Below the pieces are notes generated by a model. That model was not told where the DNA came from. It made no database searches and saw only the letters and a list, made by a program, of their open reading frames with translations. DNA of 30,923 nucleotides from JABMOW01 sp964409335. GTDB taxonomy: Bacteria; Fidelibacterota; Marinisomatia; SCGC-AAA003-L08; JACNLC01. Shown here one piece after another: positions 22,934 through 30,923 of this stretch. A program made the translations under genes and the position numbers. The first letter of the stretch is position 1. Each line of letters begins with the position of its first letter. The stretch covers positions 1 through 30,923 of the forward strand of contig CAYPCW010000034.1 in assembly GCA_964409335.1 (NCBI GenBank), read 5' to 3'.

Positions 22934-24238
22934 TTATGGCGATGTCACACCGGTCAACTCATATTCGGTGACTTCGGTAATTTTCACATTTAAAAATTTA
23001 CCTGCCGGATGTGTCCCCGCCACCACCACCCGGTTATCAATTTCCGGAGAATCCCGGTAGGTTCTACCGATCGAGTTTCCATTACCGGTCGGATGGTCAA
23101 TGATGACTGTTTCTGTTCCCCCGATGAGTCTTTTATTTTTCGAAAGATTTATATCCTGCTGCAACATCATAATGGCGTCCATGCGGTCATATTTTATCTG
23201 CGTGGGGATATCATCTGTTAAGGCAAAGGCGGCATGAGTTCCTTCTTCCTCCGAGTAGGTAAAAACCCCTAATCTGTCAAATTCGACATCTTCCACGAAC
23301 CGTATGAGCTGGTCAAAATCTGCGTCTGTCTCACCTGGATAGCCCACGATAATAGACGTCCTGATAGCGATTTCAGGACACGCTGTCCGAAGTGCATCAA
23401 TCCGCTGTCTGATCCCGTCACAGTTTAGTCCCCTTCGCATTGATTTTAACATTTTATCAGACCCGTGTTGTACGGGCATGTCAATGTATGGGATCAATTT
23501 ACCATGATTTCCAAACAAGGCGATCATATCCCGATGGAGGTGTGCAGGATGAGCATAGTGCAAACGGAGCCATTCGATTCCCTGCACGTTGTTCAGCCGC
23601 GCGGCCAGTTCATGTAATGATGTCCGGGGCTGCAGGTCCCATCCGTATGATGTCGTGTCCTGGGCAATGATCAATATTTCTTTCACTCCCCGCTTGGCGA
23701 GTAATTCTGCCTGCAGGATATTCCAATCCAATGGCTGGCTTTTTTGCAGCCCGCGCATCAACGGGATTGAGCAGAAGGAACATCCGTTATCACACCCTTC
23801 GGCAATCTTTAAATAGGCATAATGCCTGGGGGTCAGCAGAGAACGATAATAGTCCGGGTCTTCTTTCGAATGAGGTCGACCAGTGATGTAGGATAAAATT
23901 TTGGCATGGTCTGAAGTACCGAAAAACTGATCAACTTCGGGAAGTTCCTTTCGTAATTCGGTACTGTATCGTTCGGAAAAACATCCCATGACTATGAGAT
24001 TTTCGACCTGACCGGATTTTCGAAATTCACCGGCTTCCAGAATTGCATCTATGGATTCTTCGCGGGCAGAATCCAGAAATCCGCAGGTGTTGACAATGAT
24101 AATATTCGATTCCGAGGGTTCGTCAACAATGATAAAATTTTCATGTTTCAATCCCCCCAGGAGGACCTCAGAGTCCACTAGATTTTTAGCACATCCCAGG
24201 GTGATCATGGATACTTTTTTAATATTCGGATTTGTCAA
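22934..24238 (-). CDS. rimO: Ribosomal protein S12 methylthiotransferase
   Basis: 434 residues in the three-domain order of the family. The N-terminal UPF0004 domain has cysteines C16 (LGCAKNLVDSE), C52 (NTCGF) and C86 (GCFSER) for the auxiliary cluster. The radical-SAM core has C149, C153 and C156 (CDNGCSFC). The last 65 residues form a TRAM domain. It adds a methylthio group to an aspartate of S12. LGCAKNLVDSE marks RimO rather than MiaB. The start is TTG (24238), with GGAG eight bases upstream inside the last ftsY codons; a later ATG would remove a conserved first strand. Confidence 0.95.
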   Translation of the reverse strand: MTNPNIKKVSMITLGCAKNLVDSEVLLGGLKHENFIIVDEPSESNIIIVNTCGFLDSAREESIDAILEAGEFRKSGQVENLIVMGCFSERYSTELRKELPEVDQFFGTSDHAKILSYITGRPHSKEDPDYYRSLLTPRHYAYLKIAEGCDNGCSFCSIPLMRGLQKSQPLDWNILQAELLAKRGVKEILIIAQDTTSYGWDLQPRTSLHELAARLNNVQGIEWLRLHYAHPAHLHRDMIALFGNHGKLIPYIDMPVQHGSDKMLKSMRRGLNCDGIRQRIDALRTACPEIAIRTSIIVGYPGETDADFDQLIRFVEDVEFDRLGVFTYSEEEGTHAAFALTDDIPTQIKYDRMDAIMMLQQDINLSKNKRLIGGTETVIIDHPTGNGNSIGRTYRDSPEIDNRVVVAGTHPAGKFLNVKITEVTEYELTGVTSP

Positions 24239-24241
24239 TCC

Positions 24242-25132
24242 TCAGTCTCCTTTTATTCCGGATAATCCCCGTAAATAACTGTCCAGATCAAAAGGGATCA
24301 AGTCATCAATCTGTTCTCCGACCCCTAAATAGCGGATCGGTAATTTCAATTCCAGCATGATCGGAACGGCGATCCCGCCCCGGGCTGTGCCATCCATTTT
24401 TGTCAGGATCACCGCATCCAGGGGCAGCGACCGGTTGAATTCTCTGGCTTGCGTTAGTCCGTTTTGACCAGTGTTGGCATCAATCGTGATATACACGGTT
24501 ATCTTTTCGGAAATTTTAGAGGCGACCCTGTAGATCTTCTCCAACTCCTGCATGAGATTTTTAGAAGTATGCAGCCGTCCGGCAGTATCGACAATAATCC
24601 TGTCCATTTTACGATTGAACCCTGCATTGATTCCGTCAAAAACCACGGCTGCAGGATCGCGGGTTCCTTCATTTGCCACAAAGTTGACATTCAGCCGCCG
24701 GGACCATTCACGGATCTGTTCCACGGCAGCGGCACGGTAAGTATCCGCCGCAACCAATAACACTTTTTCTCCCTGAACCGCAAAATATCCTGCCAGTTTT
24801 GCGGCAGAGGTGGTCTTTCCGGTTCCGTTAATGCCTACCAGTAAAATGACCTTTGATTCAGGCAGGACAGCAATTGACCCATGTAGCATCCCGGTCAGCT
24901 TTTCTATAAACCGGTGATCCCAACCCTTGGATTTATCATCCGGGATCTGAAGGTCTTTTATCAGATTGTCCACGACCTCCCATCCTAAATCCGACTGAAG
25001 CAATGTTTCTTCCAGGCGCTCTAATTCATCTGCAGACAGATATTTCTTTCCGGCTAATCCAACAAATGCGCTCGCTATCCGATGCCTGGTTTTTGCCAAT
25101 CCGGCAACGGTTTTTTTAAAAATATTAATCAT
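24242..25132 (-). CDS. ftsY: Signal recognition particle receptor FtsY
   Basis: 296 residues, NG domain only. The long acidic A domain of E. coli FtsY is absent, as in many other bacteria. Motifs: P-loop GINGTGKTT at 100-108, DTYRAAAVEQ at 130-139, DTAGRLH at 182-188 and TKMDGTARGG at 244-253. It docks ribosome-SRP complexes at the inner membrane and drives GTP-dependent transfer to SecYEG. The basic N terminus (FKKTVAGLAKTRHRIASAF) is a likely membrane-binding helix. The ATG has a poor ribosome site, while an exact AAGGAGG sits 72 bases upstream (see findings). Confidence 0.97.
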   Translation of the reverse strand: MINIFKKTVAGLAKTRHRIASAFVGLAGKKYLSADELERLEETLLQSDLGWEVVDNLIKDLQIPDDKSKGWDHRFIEKLTGMLHGSIAVLPESKVILLVGINGTGKTTSAAKLAGYFAVQGEKVLLVAADTYRAAAVEQIREWSRRLNVNFVANEGTRDPAAVVFDGINAGFNRKMDRIIVDTAGRLHTSKNLMQELEKIYRVASKISEKITVYITIDANTGQNGLTQAREFNRSLPLDAVILTKMDGTARGGIAVPIMLELKLPIRYLGVGEQIDDLIPFDLDSYLRGLSGIKGD

Positions 25133-25209
25133 GGATTACCATTCATTTTTGACAGGTTTATATTCAAATACCCGGATGGGATCAACGGCTATAATATCTT
25201 CTGTCCTCC

Positions 25210-25800
25210 TTATAACTCAGGCAAATTTTTAAAAATTTCCACATATCTGTTGAAATACTGGACCGTACTGACGACAAACAGGACCATGGTGATCCCATAG
25301 ATCCAAATCCCCCATTCCGGCAGATTTAACACGTATAGAAACATCATCAGCGCAGACATGCCTACGAACCATTTCCCGGAGCGGATCGACTGAAACACAT
25401 CCCCTTTTCGGTAAACAAGATAGGTACCAATAATAATCAATAATATGTCCCTGAACGTGAGGAGAATGAAGTAAATAAAAAACAGGGTGCCGAATTTGAA
25501 AAGCAAATAAACGATCACAACCAGGATACACACTTTATCAGCGATGGGATCTATTATTTTCCCGAAATTGGTGATCTCATCTGCTTTCCGGGCAACGTAC
25601 CCATCTCCCAAATCCGACAAAACGATGAGAAAGATTAATAGAAGGGTGGTGATTGTGTATCCGTTTTCCAGTGACCAAACCAGTGGAAACGCCATGAGAA
25701 TACGACTGATACTGATGGCATTTGCGAGAGTCAGAATACGGTCCTGCCGGGTGGCTAACCGTCGTCTGCGGACCTTTTTACGCGGGTGTTTTAATTTCAT
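25210..25800 (-). CDS. pgsA: CDP-diacylglycerol--glycerol-3-phosphate 3-phosphatidyltransferase
   Basis: 196 residues, about five membrane helices. The CDP-alcohol phosphotransferase motif D-x2-DG-x2-AR-x8-G-x3-D-x3-D is exact in SDLGDGYVARKADEI through GKIIDPIADK. It makes phosphatidylglycerol phosphate in the inner membrane. A strongly basic head of about 20 residues (KHPRKKVRRRRLATRQDR) precedes the usual start of the first helix, and may be real or may mean that translation starts later. Within the CDP-alcohol family PgsA is favoured by length and the opening ILTLANAISISRIL, but phosphatidylserine or cardiolipin synthases are relatives. The start overlaps the prenyl synthase stop (TAATG). 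Confidence 0.87.
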   Translation of the reverse strand: MKLKHPRKKVRRRRLATRQDRILTLANAISISRILMAFPLVWSLENGYTITTLLLIFLIVLSDLGDGYVARKADEITNFGKIIDPIADKVCILVVIVYLLFKFGTLFFIYFILLTFRDILLIIIGTYLVYRKGDVFQSIRSGKWFVGMSALMMFLYVLNLPEWGIWIYGITMVLFVVSTVQYFNRYVEIFKNLPEL

Positions 25801-26783
25801 TAATAGGTTCTTTCCAGATTAAAATCCAGGATTTTAAACATTATGGCTTTTACCGGAGAATCCGGAAAAATATCCAACGCCAGCCTTGCTTCCTCCGACA
25901 ATGTTTTCATCCGTTGGCCGGCGTAGTCCAATCCTCCATGATCCAGAATGAATTGGCGAATTTCTTTCAATTCATTTCGTTTGGCATGCCGCCGGAGTTT
26001 CGATTTTACGGATTGTCTGTCGGTATCATTCAGGGATTCAAATATATGGATCAGGGGAAGTGTGAGTTTATTTTTCTTCAGGTCAAATTTTGTGGGTTTA
26101 CCAATTTCAATGGATGCCCCCACAATATCGAAAATATCGTCCCGGATTTGGAAAGCGATTCCCAGTTTTTCGCCAAATCTGCCAAGAGCCTCACGTTTTT
26201 CTTCGTCTTCCGTCGTGGTGATAGCCCCTAACTTGCAAGATGCATAAAATAAGGAGGCTGTTTTATCAGACACCATTTTCAAATAGGATTCCTCAGTCAT
26301 ATCCTTTTTCAACGCTTTTTCTATCTGGAATAGTTCTCCCTCACTGAGCCGGGTCGCTGCCGATGACAGAACTGTTAATGCATCAAAATCTTTTAGATGT
26401 ATGATGTTCGCTAATGCTTTTGAGAACATATAATCTCCGATCAGAACGGCGATTTTATTATTCCAGATTCGTTTTACGGTGGGTAGCCCCCGCCGGATTT
26501 CTGAGTCATCCACGACATCATCATGGAGCAGGGTCGCCACATGAAGGATCTCTACCAAAGCTGCAGCCTTGTATGTCATATTAGTGGGTTCACCACACAA
26601 CCGTGAAGACAGCAGCGTTAAACGGGGGCGGAGTTGCTTTCCTTTTTTAAACGTTACATATTTGATCACGCTGTTGATCAGTCCGAATGGTGAGGATAAG
26701 GATTGAATTAATTCCTTCCTGAACAATTTGACATCTTCCGAAATCGGGTTTGTAACGGATTCGAGATATGCATTCAGGCTCAT
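25800..26783 (-). CDS. Trans-polyprenyl diphosphate synthase
   Basis: 327 residues. The first aspartate-rich motif is DDVVDD at 88-93 (LLHDDVVDDSEIRRG), the second is RDDIFD at 214-219, and GKPTKFDLKKNKLTLPL completes the magnesium/diphosphate site. The small residues before the first motif (VATLLHDD) fit a long-chain product (C35-C50) for quinone side chains rather than farnesyl or geranyl diphosphate; chain length is inference. Its ATG overlaps the tatC stop by 4 bp. Confidence 0.92.
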   Translation of the reverse strand: MSLNAYLESVTNPISEDVKLFRKELIQSLSSPFGLINSVIKYVTFKKGKQLRPRLTLLSSRLCGEPTNMTYKAAALVEILHVATLLHDDVVDDSEIRRGLPTVKRIWNNKIAVLIGDYMFSKALANIIHLKDFDALTVLSSAATRLSEGELFQIEKALKKDMTEESYLKMVSDKTASLFYASCKLGAITTTEDEEKREALGRFGEKLGIAFQIRDDIFDIVGASIEIGKPTKFDLKKNKLTLPLIHIFESLNDTDRQSVKSKLRRHAKRNELKEIRQFILDHGGLDYAGQRMKTLSEEARLALDIFPDSPVKAIMFKILDFNLERTY

Positions 26784-27529
26784 GAGGAGGGTACATCCGT
26801 ATCAAATTTTTTCCTGAATATCCAGGAGATGAAAATACTGAATTCATATAAAATGGTCAGAGGTATGACAATTAATATCTGACTTAATGGATCCGGAGGC
26901 GTCAGAAGTGCCCCGACGATAAGGAACAGAACAAACGCATATTTTCGATAGTGCCTTAAGAATGGGGGCGTTAATAATCCTATGCGGGTGAAGAAGAGCG
27001 CCAATACCGGTAACTGAAAGACCAATCCGCAGGCAAACAATAGCCACAATGTGTAAGTCAGATATCCGTCCAGGGTAAAATTATAGCTCACAGTAACCGT
27101 ACTGCTGGTCAGTGATGTAAAAAAATTCAGGCTAAAAGGGATGATCACCAAATAGCCAAACGTCAATCCCAGAAGAAAAAACACGGTAGCAAACATGATC
27201 GTAAACAAAATGGAAATATCATGGGAATTTTCGAACGCAGGGGCTATAAATCGCCACACCTGATAAATGATCACCGGGAGTCCGACAATAATTCCTCCCA
27301 TGATCGATACGCTCAATTTCACCATAAACATACTGGTGACCTTCAGGACCTGTAAATCCGGTTCAATACTGAGATCTTTTGTGGGAGCGACGAGTAATTT
27401 CAACAGTAAATCAGAAAAATAATAGGTAAATATTCCGCCGATCATCACTGCCAACAGCACTTTGATAATTCGCCACCGAAGTTCCTCAAGGTGGTCCCAG
27501 AAAGGCATCTGTTTTTGATTTTTCGTCAT
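26780..27529 (-). CDS. tatC: Sec-independent translocase subunit TatC
   Basis: 249 residues, six membrane helices. The N-terminal signature MPFWDHLEELRWRIIKVL and the central FMVKLSVSIMGGIIVGLPVIIYQVWRF loop with its conserved proline, then PLSQILIVIPLTILYE near the end, identify TatC, the receptor for twin-arginine substrates. TatA/B genes are not in the window. It overlaps meaB and the prenyl synthase gene by 4 bp each. Confidence 0.96.
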   Translation of the reverse strand: MTKNQKQMPFWDHLEELRWRIIKVLLAVMIGGIFTYYFSDLLLKLLVAPTKDLSIEPDLQVLKVTSMFMVKLSVSIMGGIIVGLPVIIYQVWRFIAPAFENSHDISILFTIMFATVFFLLGLTFGYLVIIPFSLNFFTSLTSSTVTVSYNFTLDGYLTYTLWLLFACGLVFQLPVLALFFTRIGLLTPPFLRHYRKYAFVLFLIVGALLTPPDPLSQILIVIPLTILYEFSIFISWIFRKKFDTDVPSS

Positions 27530-28458
27530 TGAGAGAACAGGGATTCGGCCAGACGGTAGGGCGGAATTCGTTTATCGTGCGGTTTTAACATTTCTTCTTT
27601 CATAGACTGATGGTTGTGGCTCCAGAATGAATTTCCCAGCATCGTGGATATCCTCGCTTTTACCTGTCTCTGATAGCGCATATCCAGATTGACTTTCCAC
27701 CGTCCTGTCTCCATGATATGCGTACGATGTTTGGCGATTCCGGAAAACAGATCGTCCATTCCGTCACCGCGGGTAGCGACAGTTTTAATCACATTAGGAT
27801 ACCAGCTATCTTTGGTATCAGGCAGTGAATGCAGGATATTTTTCAGTGTGGTATACAATTTATTCGCGCCGTCCCGATCGGCTTTGTTGATGACAAAGGT
27901 ATGAGCGATTTCCATCAGCCCCGCTTTCATCATTTGAATATCGTCACCGGATTCCGGCACCAATATGACAATGACGGTATCAGTAGCCTGCATTACATCC
28001 AACTCCACCTGCCCCACTCCAACCGTTTCAAATAATATAATTTCATATCCGGCTGCGTCTAAAATGTCAGCGGTCTCCTGAGTTGTATTCGCCAATCCGC
28101 CCTGACCACCCCGGCTTGCCATGCTTCGGATAAATACACCCCGATCTGCATGGTGGGTTACCATACGAATACGATCACCTAAGAGAGCCCCTCCCGTAAA
28201 AGGACTTGAGGGATCCACTCCGATAACAGCCACTGACTTTCCCGATTCCCGAAACAGGGTGATGAGTTTATCGGTGATTGAACTTTTTCCCGCACCCGGG
28301 GGGCCGGTGATCCCGATACGGTATGCTTTGCCTGTAAAAGGAAAAAGAGTGGATAAAATTTCATTTTTCGAATCCCGCTCGTCTTCCACGATGGAAATTG
28401 CCCGTGCGACCGACAATCGATCTCCTTGACGAATATGATGGATCAGGTTTGCAAACAT
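27526..28458 (-). CDS. meaB: Methylmalonyl-CoA mutase-associated GTPase MeaB
   Basis: 310 residues, G3E-type GTPase. P-loop GITGPPGAGKSS (49-60), the switch segment VDPSSPFTGGALLGDRIRM, FETVGVGQVELDV with the base-recognition region VINKADRDGANKL further on. MeaB loads and protects the adenosylcobalamin-dependent methylmalonyl-CoA mutase. It is the first gene of a run of overlapping genes (meaB-tatC-prenyl synthase-pgsA), with mce downstream in the same direction, so both mutase accessory proteins bracket a membrane/targeting set. Confidence 0.94.
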   Translation of the reverse strand: MFANLIHHIRQGDRLSVARAISIVEDERDSKNEILSTLFPFTGKAYRIGITGPPGAGKSSITDKLITLFRESGKSVAVIGVDPSSPFTGGALLGDRIRMVTHHADRGVFIRSMASRGGQGGLANTTQETADILDAAGYEIILFETVGVGQVELDVMQATDTVIVILVPESGDDIQMMKAGLMEIAHTFVINKADRDGANKLYTTLKNILHSLPDTKDSWYPNVIKTVATRGDGMDDLFSGIAKHRTHIMETGRWKVNLDMRYQRQVKARISTMLGNSFWSHNHQSMKEEMLKPHDKRIPPYRLAESLFSQ

Positions 28459-28509
28459 GATGAAAATTTATAGAGCACAACCGACATGCTCAGATGACTA
28501 AAGCCACCA

Positions 28510-28515
28510 ATTATA
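28510..28515 (-). promoter_or_regulatory. Possible -10 box for the meaB cluster
   Basis: The minus strand has a perfect TATAAT about 50 bases before the meaB ATG. No good -35 hexamer lies at 16-18 bases upstream, so this is weak evidence. Confidence 0.25.
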
Positions 28516-28551
28516 TCCCGGCCTGCAACACTGATTCCCCAAAGTACACAT

Positions 28552-28578
28552 TTGACGCACTCAGACAGATGGTATACA
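28552..28578 (+). promoter_or_regulatory. Possible promoter for proline dehydrogenase
   Basis: TTGACG (28552-28557) and TATACA (28573-28578) are separated by 15 bases, shorter than optimal. It lies in the 235-bp divergent gap between meaB and the proline dehydrogenase gene. By-eye match only. Confidence 0.25.
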
Positions 28579-28693
28579 TTGATCAGGAAACTGCGACCTT
28601 TTTATTTTGAATCATTACATCAACTCCGGCGCGCTAATTGGTTTACAAATCACATTGGACACAACCACATTTCCCTCTAAATTTCGACCCGTT

Positions 28694-29599
28694 ATGGTAA
28701 AATTATTCAATCGGTTGATACAATCAATTATCCCCTTAATCCCTCGTTCAATTGTCAAACTCTTTGCAGGCAGATACGTGGCGGGTGAGACCACAATATC
28801 CGCATTGAAAACGGTAAGATTACTAAACAAACGCGGATTCGCTGCGACACTGGATATTTTAGGTGAGCATGTGAAATCTTTTGAAAAAGCAGCAGAGATC
28901 ACCCATGCGTATGCAGCCCTGTTTGATGAAATTCATTATCAAAAACTGGATTGCAACATTTCCATCAAACCCACACACATCGGGATTGAATTGGGTGACT
29001 CCCAGTTTAAAAAGAATATAGATATTCTTGTGAACAAGGCGCGTGAAACTCAAAATTTTTTACGGATCGATATGGAAAATTCCCCCTTCACCGGGAGGAC
29101 TATCGAAACGTATAAATTCTGTTTGCAAACTTATAATGGCGTCGGTACCGTGTTTCAGGCATATCTCCACCGGACCGAATCGGACATCCGGGCTCTTTTT
29201 TCCCCGCAATTTAACTTTCGACTGTGCAAGGGGATTTATCATGAAGACCCGGCAATTGCTATCCAGAATCGCAGAGATATCAATAAAAATTATGTAAAAT
29301 TACTTAAAATTGCATTTCAAAATGAATGTTATGTGGGTATTGCCACCCATGATCAGGATTTGTTGGAAGACATTTATCGCATCATTGACGAAATGCAGGT
29401 TCCATCAGATCGATTTGAATTTCAGGTTTTATTCGGTGTTCCCATGTCAGGATGGCTCGGAAAACATATCAGTAGAGGATATAAGGTAAGAATCTATGTC
29501 CCATTTGGTCCCGAATGGTATGATTATTCCATCAGAAGATTAAAAGAAAATCCCAACATTGTGGGCTACGTGATGGGAAATCTTTTGCATAAACAATAG
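28694..29599 (+). CDS. Proline dehydrogenase (monofunctional)
   Basis: The frame opens at a TTG (28607), but ATG 28694 gives MVKLFNRLIQSIIPLIPRSI, which aligns with the usual start of small FAD proline dehydrogenases, and about 301 residues. Barrel signatures: AGRYVAGETTISAL near 25, ATLDILGEHV, RIDMENSPFTGRTIE, QAYLHRTESDI, FRLCKGIYHEDP, ATHDQDLLE, FEFQVLFGVP and the C-terminal RIYVPFGPEWYDYSIRRLKENP. It oxidises proline to pyrroline-5-carboxylate and passes electrons to quinone at the inner membrane. The P5C dehydrogenase partner is not in the window. Neither start has a clear ribosome site. Confidence 0.92.
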   Translation: MVKLFNRLIQSIIPLIPRSIVKLFAGRYVAGETTISALKTVRLLNKRGFAATLDILGEHVKSFEKAAEITHAYAALFDEIHYQKLDCNISIKPTHIGIELGDSQFKKNIDILVNKARETQNFLRIDMENSPFTGRTIETYKFCLQTYNGVGTVFQAYLHRTESDIRALFSPQFNFRLCKGIYHEDPAIAIQNRRDINKNYVKLLKIAFQNECYVGIATHDQDLLEDIYRIIDEMQVPSDRFEFQVLFGVPMSGWLGKHISRGYKVRIYVPFGPEWYDYSIRRLKENPNIVGYVMGNLLHKQ

Positions 29600-29659
29600 A
29601 TTTGCTGGTATGAACCATCCTAAATCACCTGTCATCTCCATAAACATGAGAACAAAAAT

Positions 29660-30496
29660 ATGAAAATATCTGCCCCGGTCATTGGGTTATTCATTGCTTT
29701 ATTTCTACTGTCCTGTTCCGGTGAAAATAAACAGATCATTGAACGGTATGAGGACGGTTCCCCAAAATTAATTCGGGTTTTTGAAGGGCACGGTAAGGAC
29801 AAAAAGAAAATCCGTGAGCTGTTGCTATGGAATAACGGAAATACTAAAAAAGACATTGCGTATGATGGAAATAAAAAACAAGGGACGTATTATTCTTATT
29901 ATGAAAATTCGGTATTGGAAGCCGAAAAACAGTATTACCTGAACCGCGAGAACGGAGTGCAGCGATTTTGGCATGAAAACGGACAGTTAAAATATGAGTA
30001 CACCGCTGTTTACGGGTTGATCAGCGGCAAGAAAACGATGTGGTACGATAATGGTAAAATAGAAGAGGATCGCTTTTTTATCGACGGACAAGAAAATGGT
30101 ATGCAAAGGGGTTGGTTCGACAACGGGCAGAAAGAATTTGAATACGAGGCGATAGAAGGACAGAAAAACGGTCAATTTTCAAAATGGTTCAGAAACGGAC
30201 AAAAAGAAATTGAATTTTCCTGTGTAAAGGATACCGTCGACGAACACTTAACCGCCTGGTATATGAATGGAATTAAACGGTTAGAATTCAATTTTAAAAA
30301 TTTTAAATTCGAGGGTGCACAGAAAAGCTGGGATGGAGACGGAAATCTGATCTATTATTTTGAAAATTATCTTCAGGACTCCACAAAAAGCAAGCAGAGG
30401 GTCCACTTTGGGAATTATGAAACGTGGCTTTCAGATCATTGGGAATTAATTAAATATGTATTTGATAAATACGGTTTGGTGAGTGCAATAAAATAA
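29660..30496 (+). CDS. MORN-variant (YwqK-like) repeat lipoprotein
   Basis: 278 residues. Lipoprotein signal MKISAPVIGLFIALFLLSCSG with the lipidated Cys at 19. From about residue 60 to 235 it is built of roughly seven degenerate 22-24-residue repeats with the pattern G-x-x-x-x-W-[YF]-x-[ND]-G-[NQK]-x-x-x-E (for example RFWHENGQLKYEY, MWYDNGKIEEDRF, GWFDNGQKEFEYE, KWFRNGQKEIEFS), the MORN_2 type. Such proteins are often annotated 'YwqK family antitoxin', but that name rests on distant similarity; here the lipid anchor suggests an envelope role. It sits 60 bp after the proline dehydrogenase and ends 1 bp before the convergent gene. Confidence 0.85.
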   Translation: MKISAPVIGLFIALFLLSCSGENKQIIERYEDGSPKLIRVFEGHGKDKKKIRELLLWNNGNTKKDIAYDGNKKQGTYYSYYENSVLEAEKQYYLNRENGVQRFWHENGQLKYEYTAVYGLISGKKTMWYDNGKIEEDRFFIDGQENGMQRGWFDNGQKEFEYEAIEGQKNGQFSKWFRNGQKEIEFSCVKDTVDEHLTAWYMNGIKRLEFNFKNFKFEGAQKSWDGDGNLIYYFENYLQDSTKSKQRVHFGNYETWLSDHWELIKYVFDKYGLVSAIK

Positions 30497-30497
30497 C

Positions 30498-30923
30498 CTA
30501 ATCAGATAGGATGATTGACACCATGTAAACGATGTCCACCACGTTTATGATCGAATCATGATTTAAATCGCCTGCCCAATTCTCGTATTCATCGGGAGCG
30601 GCATCTCCCAATGCAAACTGTACAAGCAAGACCAGATCAGCAACATCTACAACACTATCTGCTGTTAGGTCACCGGGGATACACCCCTCATCAATGGTCT
30701 CATCGCAATTATTGTCAATCCAGTCACATATCTCTTGCATACCCGGATTAACACTCATATTTGTGTCATCACAGTCACCCGAGTTATGTACCCAGCCATC
30801 CGGAATCAGATCATCACAAAATAGATTACCAGAGCCAAATCCAAAATTATCTGAATCCTCATCCGGAAAGTAAAGTTCAGGCGCCGGTTCATCACAGCCG
30901 CAGCCCGCATCTGCAAAATTGGG
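30498..30923 (-). CDS. Secreted protein C-terminus with MopE-type motif and paired dockerin-like loops (5' truncated)
   Basis: The frame stays open to the window edge (141 residues visible), so the gene starts outside. The first ATG at 30758 is internal. Residues about 20-72 match the 'putative metal-binding motif' seen in MopE and many large secreted proteins: a Cys-rich, Asp-rich stretch with DEDSDNFGFG, GDCDDTNMSVNPGMQEICDWIDNNCDETIDEGC. Then come two calcium loops, GDLTADSVVDVADLV and GDLNHDSIINVVDIV, forming a dockerin-like end like that of the M1 peptidase at 14314. The two serve as C-terminal modules of extracellular proteins; the catalytic or binding part is not visible. Confidence 0.85.
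   Translation of the reverse strand, partial: PNFADAGCGCDEPAPELYFPDEDSDNFGFGSGNLFCDDLIPDGWVHNSGDCDDTNMSVNPGMQEICDWIDNNCDETIDEGCIPGDLTADSVVDVADLVLLVQFALGDAAPDEYENWAGDLNHDSIINVVDIVYMVSIILSD

Noticed and set aside
29660..30496. Toxin-antitoxin system based on the YwqK-like repeats
   Set aside because: No toxin partner is adjacent and the protein is a lipoprotein, so the 'antitoxin' label is probably a naming artefact.

Overview
The window reads as chromosomal DNA of a Gram-negative, outer-membrane-bearing bacterium of the FCB group. Supporting features are a TonB-dependent receptor, an outer-membrane beta-barrel, several lipoproteins, a PorZ-like beta-propeller protein with a C-terminal FlgD/sorting-type Ig domain, and two secreted proteins ending in paired dockerin-like calcium loops. 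That last combination is typical of Candidatus Marinimicrobia/Neomarinimicrobiota (SAR406) and close relatives; the assignment is inference. Genes are tightly packed, stop/start overlaps of 1-8 nt are common, and all three convergent gene pairs whose two stop codons can be seen meet with no spacer.

Layout. (1) 1-3945, plus strand: 3' part of a TonB-dependent receptor, a sodium/solute symporter, a cupin protein overlapping a Cdd1-like helix-hairpin-helix protein, and a four-helix membrane protein followed by a clear terminator at 3991-4032. (2) 3946-4337: gene-free, with the terminator and a degenerate CGGAT-type intergenic repeat. (3) 4338-7264, plus: OPT-family transporter coupled to adenosine deaminase. 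(4) 7254-13125, minus: riboflavin operon ribD-ribE-ribBA-ribH followed by the PorZ-like protein. (5) 13126-13661: about 0.5 kb without an assured gene. It contains an integron attC-like hairpin and a small ORF that could be a decayed gene cassette, and no FMN riboswitch that I can recognise. (6) 13662-16173, plus: a lipoprotein and a secreted M1 metallopeptidase with a dockerin-like tail. (7) 16160-22338, minus: YjbQ, tryptophanase, an outer-membrane barrel protein, a class I aminotransferase and a large transketolase-like enzyme. (8) 22481-28458, minus: methylmalonyl-CoA epimerase, rimO, ftsY, pgsA, a polyprenyl diphosphate synthase, tatC and meaB, a compact housekeeping cluster joining protein targeting, lipid synthesis and the methylmalonyl-CoA pathway. 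(9) 28694-30496, plus: proline dehydrogenase and a MORN-variant lipoprotein. (10) 30498-30923, minus: 3' end of a large secreted protein with a MopE-type motif and paired dockerin loops.

Together the genes suggest a heterotroph living on protein and amino acids: receptor and symporter uptake, OPT peptide import, a secreted aminopeptidase, tryptophan and proline breakdown, and propionyl/methylmalonyl-CoA handling. I do not see a clearly novel multi-gene system. The best leads are the attC-like cassette remnant at 13235-13620, the tryptophanase specificity residues, the paired dockerin/MopE tails and PorZ-like propeller of the secretion machinery, and the unusual transketolase.
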